Of a stretch of DNA of 9,144 nucleotides, positions 5,392-9,144 are shown one piece after another (position 1 is the first letter of the stretch; every line of letters starts with the position of its first letter). Location of the stretch: contig JAZRKJ010000021.1 of the NCBI GenBank assembly GCA_045646245.1, positions 1 to 9,144 of the forward strand, in the 5' to 3' direction. This DNA is from SIG607 sp045646245. Its GTDB lineage: Bacteria > Bacillota > Clostridia > Oscillospirales > Acutalibacteraceae. Both the position numbers and the translations under genes were made by a program. The notes under the pieces are model-generated. The model made no database searches and was not told where the DNA came from. It saw only the letters and a list, made by a program, of their open reading frames with translations.

Positions 5392-5802
5392 ATGAAAAAA
5401 AGTAATTTTAAATATTTGTATGAAAATAATTGGGTGCCTGTACTTATCGGCTCGTTAATCGGAATTGTTGTTACTTTTGTTGCTTTGGTGATTTTTGCCT
5501 TCGTTTATACCGTTACTGATATTGATGAATATTATAATGCTGTATTTGCAACTCTGTCACTTATAATCGGTTGTTTTTTCGGCGCAAGATTTACAGTTGG
5601 TAAAATTAAAAATAAAGGTTTTTTAAACGGAGCTTTTATCGGTTTGATAATTTTTATTTTGACTTTTATAATATCTTTATTTATCAGCGAAAATTCTTTT
5701 TCTCTAACCAGTCTTTTTCACGCTGTTTGTACGGTGCTTTCCGGTGGGGTTTCGGGAATTATTCGTGTTAATAAAGAAATGAACAAAAAATATTTGAAGT
5801 AA
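5392..5802 (+). CDS. TIGR04086 family (YrzE-like) integral membrane protein
   Basis: A 136-residue hydrophobic protein with four predicted membrane helices (about 15-40, 48-66, 78-99 and 104-124). The loops carry GARFTVGKIKNKGFLNGAFIG (centred on GxR and KGFLNGAxxG), and the C-terminus is short and basic. This pattern and the position next to yajC match the TIGR04086 membrane family (B. subtilis YrzE type), whose function is unknown. The ATG follows directly on the T-run of the yajC terminator, so its expression is likely limited or conditional. I infer a link to the Sec/YajC neighbourhood only from position. Confidence 0.8.
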   Translation: MKKSNFKYLYENNWVPVLIGSLIGIVVTFVALVIFAFVYTVTDIDEYYNAVFATLSLIIGCFFGARFTVGKIKNKGFLNGAFIGLIIFILTFIISLFISENSFSLTSLFHAVCTVLSGGVSGIIRVNKEMNKKYLK

Positions 5803-5853
5803 TGTTTTTCGGAAATTTGTAAATAATATTAAAAAGCATTTTTGGAGAGTATT

Positions 5854-5985
5854 ATGGATAAATTTAAAAATTTGCAAATGCCGGAACGAGAAGAAGCAAT
5901 TTTAAAAGAGTTGATTTATTATATAAATCTGGATTTAAAAGCTAATAAAGACGACAAAGTAGAAAATATTTATAAGTGCGAATAA
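5854..5985 (+). CDS. Small hypothetical protein, 43 residues
   Basis: A short frame starting ATG 5854 behind GGAGAG with about 6-base spacing and ending TAA 5983-5985. The protein is charged and helix-prone, begins MDKFKNLQMPEREEAILKEL and ends with a single cysteine (YKCE). It has no membrane segment or signal peptide. I recognise no family. It lies 51 bases after the TIGR04086 gene with no terminator between, so it may be the last gene of that transcript; the promoter for the next gene starts 6 bases after its stop. The ribosome binding site is what makes it credible. Confidence 0.6.
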   Translation: MDKFKNLQMPEREEAILKELIYYINLDLKANKDDKVENIYKCE

Positions 5986-5990
5986 TTTCG

Positions 5991-6019
5991 TTGCAAAGCA
6001 CTTCATTTTATGTTATAAT
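5991..6019 (+). promoter_or_regulatory. Promoter for the GH130 gene
   Basis: TTGCAA (5991-5996), a 17-base spacer ending in TGT, and a perfect TATAAT (6014-6019), making an extended -10. The expected start is near 6026, 30 bases before the ATG at 6056. It is the strongest promoter match in the window. No clear sugar-type operator palindrome is seen beside it. Confidence 0.7.
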
Positions 6020-6055
6020 CCTTCAAAATAATATAATAGAAATGAGGCTGTATAT

Positions 6056-6997
6056 ATGAACGAATTTATTCTTCACCGTCATGATGCTAACCCGCTTATT
6101 TCCCCAAAAGACTTTCCGGTTCCTGCTGATTCGGTTATGAACTGCGGTCAGGCTATGTATAAGGATAAAACCGTTCTTCTTTGCGCGTGTATCTATCGAG
6201 GTCTTTTAAACGGTCAAAAAACCGGTATTCACGTAGCAATGAGTGATGACGGAATTAACTTCACTGTAAATCCTAAGCCGCTGTGCACGCATAATCCCTG
6301 GAGTGATGATGTTTGTAATTACGATGGATGGGTAATCGACCCAAGACTTACTCAAATCGGCGATGAGTATTATATTGTACGTCCCGGTCAAGGTCCTTTG
6401 GGTCCTTGCGCGCTTCTTGAAAAGACTACCGATTTCGAGACGGTTGAGTTTATGGGTTGTATTGCATTACCGCCTAACCGTGTTCCTTGTCTTTTCCCTG
6501 AGAAAATCAACGGTAGATACGCTCGTCTTGATCGTCCTATGTTTGGTTCTGGTAAGGGTTGTGGTGAAATTTGGATTTCATATTCTCCCGATTTAAAATA
6601 CTGGGGTGATTACAAGCCGCTTCTTCGCCCGGGTACTGTTCCTTATTTTGATTTCAAAATTGGCCCTACAGTTCCTGTAAAAACTAAGGATGGTTGGCTT
6701 GAAATTATTCACGGAACATGGGATACCTGTGATAACACTCGTTATTCTCTCGGCGCTGTTCTTCTTGATCTTGAAGATCCGTCTAAAATTATTGGTAGAA
6801 CGTATAGCTGGATTCTTACTCCTCAGGCACCTTACGAACTCACCGGTCACGTAAGTAACGTATGTTTTGCTTGCGGCTGTCTCGTTGATGAAGATAAGGA
6901 TGAAATAAGAGTATATTACGGCGCCGCAGATGAACGCATTTGTCTTGCAACAGGTTATCTATCCGAACTTATCGACGCTTGTAAAAACAATCTTTAA
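6056..6997 (+). CDS. GH130-family beta-mannoside phosphorylase/glycosidase-like protein
   Basis: A 313-residue protein with the sequence hallmarks of the five-bladed beta-propeller family GH130: NPLISPKDFP (12-21), WVIDPRLTQIGDEYYI (92-107), FPEKINGRYARLDRPM (147-162), DFKIGPTVPVKTKDGWLEIIHG (199-220, family core KIG and GWL..IHG) and YYGAADERICLATG (287-300). In characterised GH130 phosphorylases the Asp of the DPR motif is the general acid; here that is D96. The family phosphorolyses or hydrolyses beta-1,2- or beta-1,4-linked mannosides; the exact substrate cannot be read from sequence. No signal peptide, so it is cytosolic. The ATG follows TGAGG. It is a single gene with its own promoter, convergent with a glycosidase-like gene. 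Confidence 0.88.
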   Translation: MNEFILHRHDANPLISPKDFPVPADSVMNCGQAMYKDKTVLLCACIYRGLLNGQKTGIHVAMSDDGINFTVNPKPLCTHNPWSDDVCNYDGWVIDPRLTQIGDEYYIVRPGQGPLGPCALLEKTTDFETVEFMGCIALPPNRVPCLFPEKINGRYARLDRPMFGSGKGCGEIWISYSPDLKYWGDYKPLLRPGTVPYFDFKIGPTVPVKTKDGWLEIIHGTWDTCDNTRYSLGAVLLDLEDPSKIIGRTYSWILTPQAPYELTGHVSNVCFACGCLVDEDKDEIRVYYGAADERICLATGYLSELIDACKNNL

Positions 6998-7001
6998 ATT
7001 T

Positions 7002-7025
7002 AAAACCCGCCGTATGGCGGGTTTT
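7002..7025. terminator. Bidirectional terminator shared by two convergent genes
   Basis: A 10-bp perfect stem, AAAACCCGCC (7002-7011) with GGCGGGTTTT (7016-7025), around a GTAT loop. It begins 5 bases after the GH130 stop and ends 2 bases before the stop of the opposing gene, giving T-runs in both directions. Confidence 0.9.
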
Positions 7026-7026
7026 C

Positions 7027-8901
7027 TCATATAAATCGAATCATTTTGATACTATGCGGCGGAATGGTTAGTTTGTAAACGTCGGCAGGAAGAATACGTT
7101 CAACCTTACCATTTGCATCAATTATTTCGGCACCATTTGTGTTTCTTAAATCTACGGTGCAGTTTTCATTAACCTTTCTGTAAGATGCAAAGAATTGAAC
7201 TTTACTGCCGTCAGTACCTTTCCAAGCTGTAGTCAGAACAGCGGGGTAGAGGGTGTCGTATTTCATTTTGATGTTATACATCGGCACTTCTTCGCAAGTG
7301 ACTTTTTTAGGTTTAATCATTCGTCCAAATACAAGGTAATCCTTACCTGCGCCGCGGCGGTATTCAGTAGCGGACTTTATAAATTTAAGAATTGGTTCGC
7401 GTTCGGGAAGATAGTCAAATTCACGCTGTCCCCAACTCCACATAATCTCCCCGTCTTGATTGATAACTATGGTCATCAGGTCACCGGCCAGATACGAATG
7501 CGCAACTCTTAAAAGATGACAATCAGGGGATTTTTCAGCGTCTATGAAAAATAAAGAGCATACCGAATTGCCTGAAAAATTATGAAGGTATTCGTGATAA
7601 AGGTAACCATATAACGGAATAGGCTTGCCTGCGGGATAATTAAGATTGAAGCGATTGTCACTCAAATTAAGGTAAGGTATGTATGCTTCTGCAGCAGCAG
7701 ATTCGCATCCCAATAAAATGTCTTTACCTACTTTTTCTTTGAGTACTTTTAAAAATTCTATATTATGCTCGACTATCCATTTACCCGGTACGGCCGGATG
7801 ATTGTGCTTATCGGAATAGCAAAAGTAAGGTGTGCCGCCGTGGTTTTGGTCAAGAATCTGAATATAATCCAAACCACAAGATGCAATTTTTTCGGCTTCG
7901 TCCCAGATTACTTTTTTTGTAAAATCCTGAGAAATACACATATCGTAGCTAAATCTTTGCGCTTGACACGTTTTAGAAATGGGTTCATCTCCTAAGGGAG
8001 GCATACACATATATTTTTTCAGGTTTTTCTCTGTGATTTCTTTTTCGCAACTTTCGGCAAACTCATCAAGAAAAGGAAAAACGTTTTCGTAAGGGAAAAG
8101 ACGATTGGGTTTTGCTTCGTCCATATCGTGAATACCCTGAACAGGGTACGCAACAACTAACGGTGAGTCAAAATACCATTTTGGTAGATCGGGATTATTT
8201 GTTACTTTCTTTAATTCTGCCGGCGGATTTTTTTCGAACCAAGTTCTGTAAAGTTCAGCGGCATCGTGCCAATCACCCTCAAAAAAATCATATACAATAC
8301 TGAAGGGGAGTTGATAATTTTTTGTATTCGTCTCAACGCCCGGATAAAGTCGCATTTCAAGTCGTATCGCATTATCGTCAATATGTTCAAAGTTAATACC
8401 TTTTGTAGCTCTGTCTGCGTCTTCTGCGCAAATGTACAACCCTGCTTGGCGGTCATAATACGACATAAATTGGCTTTCGACCGCGGCTGGGAAAATACTG
8501 TCAAGTCCTTGGCTTGGATACTCCGGCTCACGATATTTATAAGCACCGTAAGTTTCTTTGGCTCTGATATCCTCCACTAATAATCCTTCGTTTATATCCA
8601 AAACCAGCCTACCGCTTCCACCGTTTTTTACGAGGTCGTTAGGAACTGCAATTTGGGGGAATATTACCCACTCTACATATTTTTCCGTATTGTTAATAAA
8701 ACTGAAATTAAAGCTTATTCGTTCATCAAAGGTAACAGTAACTTTAAATAAAATATCATTGAATTCGAAGGTGTAAACTATTTTTTCTTCGTTATTTTCA
8801 ATAAGGCTAACTATGGCTTCTTCAGAAGTAATAATTTTAGTTATGTTTATTAAAAGTATTGTTTTTTTACAACTTTTTGCATAGTTGAAATTGCAATTCA
8901 T
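7027..8901 (-). CDS. DUF6259-like TIM-barrel glycosidase-type protein, probably 5'-truncated by an IS
   Basis: An open frame of 624 codons. Residues about 40-210 look like an N-terminal beta-sandwich, with FPQIAVPNDL (81-90), a loop before EPEYPS (125-130), and VESQFMSYYD. The central part resembles a (beta/alpha)8 barrel, with DYIQILDQNHGG (345-356), CYSDKHNHP (361-369), PGKWIVEHN, and DILLGCESAAAE (394-405). The C-terminal 110 residues look like a small beta domain. The layout is that of the DUF6259 glycosidase-like family; D351 and E400 are possible catalytic acids (inference). The ATG at 8901 has no ribosome binding site and is only 9 bases from the IS end at 8910. The frame stays open upstream until a stop at 8955 inside the IS, so the real start and promoter are probably lost. 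Its substrate may relate to the GH130 gene next to it. Confidence 0.65.
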   Translation of the reverse strand: MNCNFNYAKSCKKTILLINITKIITSEEAIVSLIENNEEKIVYTFEFNDILFKVTVTFDERISFNFSFINNTEKYVEWVIFPQIAVPNDLVKNGGSGRLVLDINEGLLVEDIRAKETYGAYKYREPEYPSQGLDSIFPAAVESQFMSYYDRQAGLYICAEDADRATKGINFEHIDDNAIRLEMRLYPGVETNTKNYQLPFSIVYDFFEGDWHDAAELYRTWFEKNPPAELKKVTNNPDLPKWYFDSPLVVAYPVQGIHDMDEAKPNRLFPYENVFPFLDEFAESCEKEITEKNLKKYMCMPPLGDEPISKTCQAQRFSYDMCISQDFTKKVIWDEAEKIASCGLDYIQILDQNHGGTPYFCYSDKHNHPAVPGKWIVEHNIEFLKVLKEKVGKDILLGCESAAAEAYIPYLNLSDNRFNLNYPAGKPIPLYGYLYHEYLHNFSGNSVCSLFFIDAEKSPDCHLLRVAHSYLAGDLMTIVINQDGEIMWSWGQREFDYLPEREPILKFIKSATEYRRGAGKDYLVFGRMIKPKKVTCEEVPMYNIKMKYDTLYPAVLTTAWKGTDGSKVQFFASYRKVNENCTVDLRNTNGAEIIDANGKVERILPADVYKLTIPPHSIKMIRFI

Positions 8902-8936
8902 AAAATTAAGGGGCTGTAAAAAAAACAGTCCAAATA

Positions 8937-8986
8937 AAAAAAGACTACAAACTTATCCAAAAAAGGATAGGAATGTAGTCTTTTTT
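8937..8986. terminator. Insulating terminator hairpin inside the IS end
   Basis: A 13-bp perfect outer stem (8937-8949 with 8974-8986), a short internal bulge, and a 7-bp inner stem CTTATCC/GGATAGG (8952-8958 with 8965-8971, one G-T pair) around an A6 loop. Its arms end in A6/T6 so it can terminate in both directions: it would block outside transcripts from reaching the transposase and IS transcripts from entering the glycosidase-like gene. Confidence 0.75.
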
Positions 8987-8990
8987 GCGG

Positions 8991-8996
8991 TATAAT
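8991..8996 (+). promoter_or_regulatory. Candidate -10 for a leaderless transposase mRNA
   Basis: A perfect TATAAT ends 7 bases before the transposase ATG at 9004, so transcription would begin at or next to the start codon. The -35 region overlaps the insulating hairpin and is weak (TAGGAA at 17-base spacing). No ribosome binding site precedes the ATG. Confidence 0.4.
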
Positions 8997-9003
8997 TAAG
9001 TTG

Positions 9004-9144
9004 ATGAAAAATAAATATAACCCACGAGTATATAATACAACATATCAATTGAAATTACCAGTAGAAATTTCAACAATAATAGAAATTTCTGATCCAGTAT
9101 ATACGTTTTGCGAGGTTATGGATTGTATCGACCTAAGAAAATAT
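9004..9144 (+). CDS. IS1182-like transposase, N-terminal fragment (runs off the right edge)
   Basis: 47 codons from ATG 9004 to the window end with no stop, beginning MKNKYNPRVYNTTYQLKLP and continuing VEISTIIEISDPVYTFCEVM, then DCIDLRKY. The pattern of a tyrosine/glutamine-leucine-proline stretch, then a conserved spacing to a short acidic helix, resembles the N-terminal DNA-binding region of IS1182-family (DUF772-type) DDE transposases. The catalytic region is not in the window. There is no ribosome binding site; TTG 9001 is an alternative start. Its position just inside a candidate IS tip supports the call. Confidence 0.65.
   Translation, partial: MKNKYNPRVYNTTYQLKLPVEISTIIEISDPVYTFCEVMDCIDLRKY

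Larger units (their letters stand above)
8910..9144 (+). mobile_element. Left end of an IS1182-like insertion sequence (runs off the right edge)
   Basis: The element appears to start at GGGGCTGT (8910-8917), a tip sequence common in DDE-type IS ends, followed by an A-rich stretch, an insulating hairpin (8937-8986) and a transposase gene. GGGCTGT (8911-8917) can also fold with ACAGTCC (8925-8931). The right end is outside the window, so neither the terminal inverted repeat nor a target duplication can be confirmed and the boundary is accurate to a few bases only. Confidence 0.65.

Noticed and set aside
8211..8546. 111-codon minus-strand frame overlapping the glycosidase-like gene
   Set aside because: It is out of frame inside a much longer open frame with recognisable protein features and shows no family or ribosome binding site of its own.
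1..9144. CRISPR array, tRNA or rRNA genes, tandem repeats
   Set aside because: No regularly spaced direct repeats, no cloverleaf with TTCGA-type arm and no rRNA-like segment were seen on either strand.

Overview
The window is AT-rich bacterial DNA that looks like an anaerobic, probably gut-associated Clostridia-type Firmicute (Oscillospiraceae/Lachnospiraceae-like). The evidence is the queA-tgt-yajC-TIGR04086 gene order, strong AGGAGG-type ribosome binding sites, and the gene families present. No rRNA or tRNA is present to fix the taxon. Overall this is a housekeeping stretch bounded and invaded by insertion sequences, with a carbohydrate locus on the right.

Left part (1-2751). The 3' end of ddh (meso-diaminopimelate dehydrogenase, + strand) faces dapA-dapB (- strand). 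DapA and DapB make tetrahydrodipicolinate and Ddh converts it directly to meso-diaminopimelate, so the three genes cover the route from aspartate semialdehyde and pyruvate to the peptidoglycan/lysine precursor. A single-gene IS200-like element with an intact 159-residue HUH transposase sits between ddh and dapB. Its left end carries a miniature control region: an extended -10 promoter for tnpA, an inverted repeat that can mask the tnpA ribosome binding site only in read-through RNA, and an antisense promoter whose predicted short RNA covers the tnpA start. This matches the known logic of Salmonella IS200 (art200 plus leader hairpin).

Centre (2679-5985). Overlapping face-to-face promoters serve dapA (leftward) and queA (rightward). 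queA and tgt are a tight queuosine tRNA-modification pair. yajC follows with its own promoter, then a TIGR04086 family four-helix membrane protein whose ribosome binding site lies inside the terminator hairpin that follows yajC. A 43-codon open frame with a good ribosome binding site comes next.

Right part (5991-9144). A GH130-family glycoside phosphorylase/hydrolase gene with a near-consensus promoter runs convergently to a large TIM-barrel, glycosidase-like gene (DUF6259-like). The two share a bidirectional terminator. The 5' end of the large gene abuts an incoming insertion sequence (IS1182-like transposase N-terminus, + strand, cut by the window edge). It has no ribosome binding site, so it is probably 5'-truncated. 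The IS end has an insulating terminator hairpin, and its transposase start lies 8 bases after a perfect TATAAT, as expected for a leaderless mRNA.

I found no wholly new multi-gene system. The most interesting signals are the compact RNA control region of the IS200-like element, the long-range complementarity between its two ends, and the ribosome binding site embedded in the yajC terminator.
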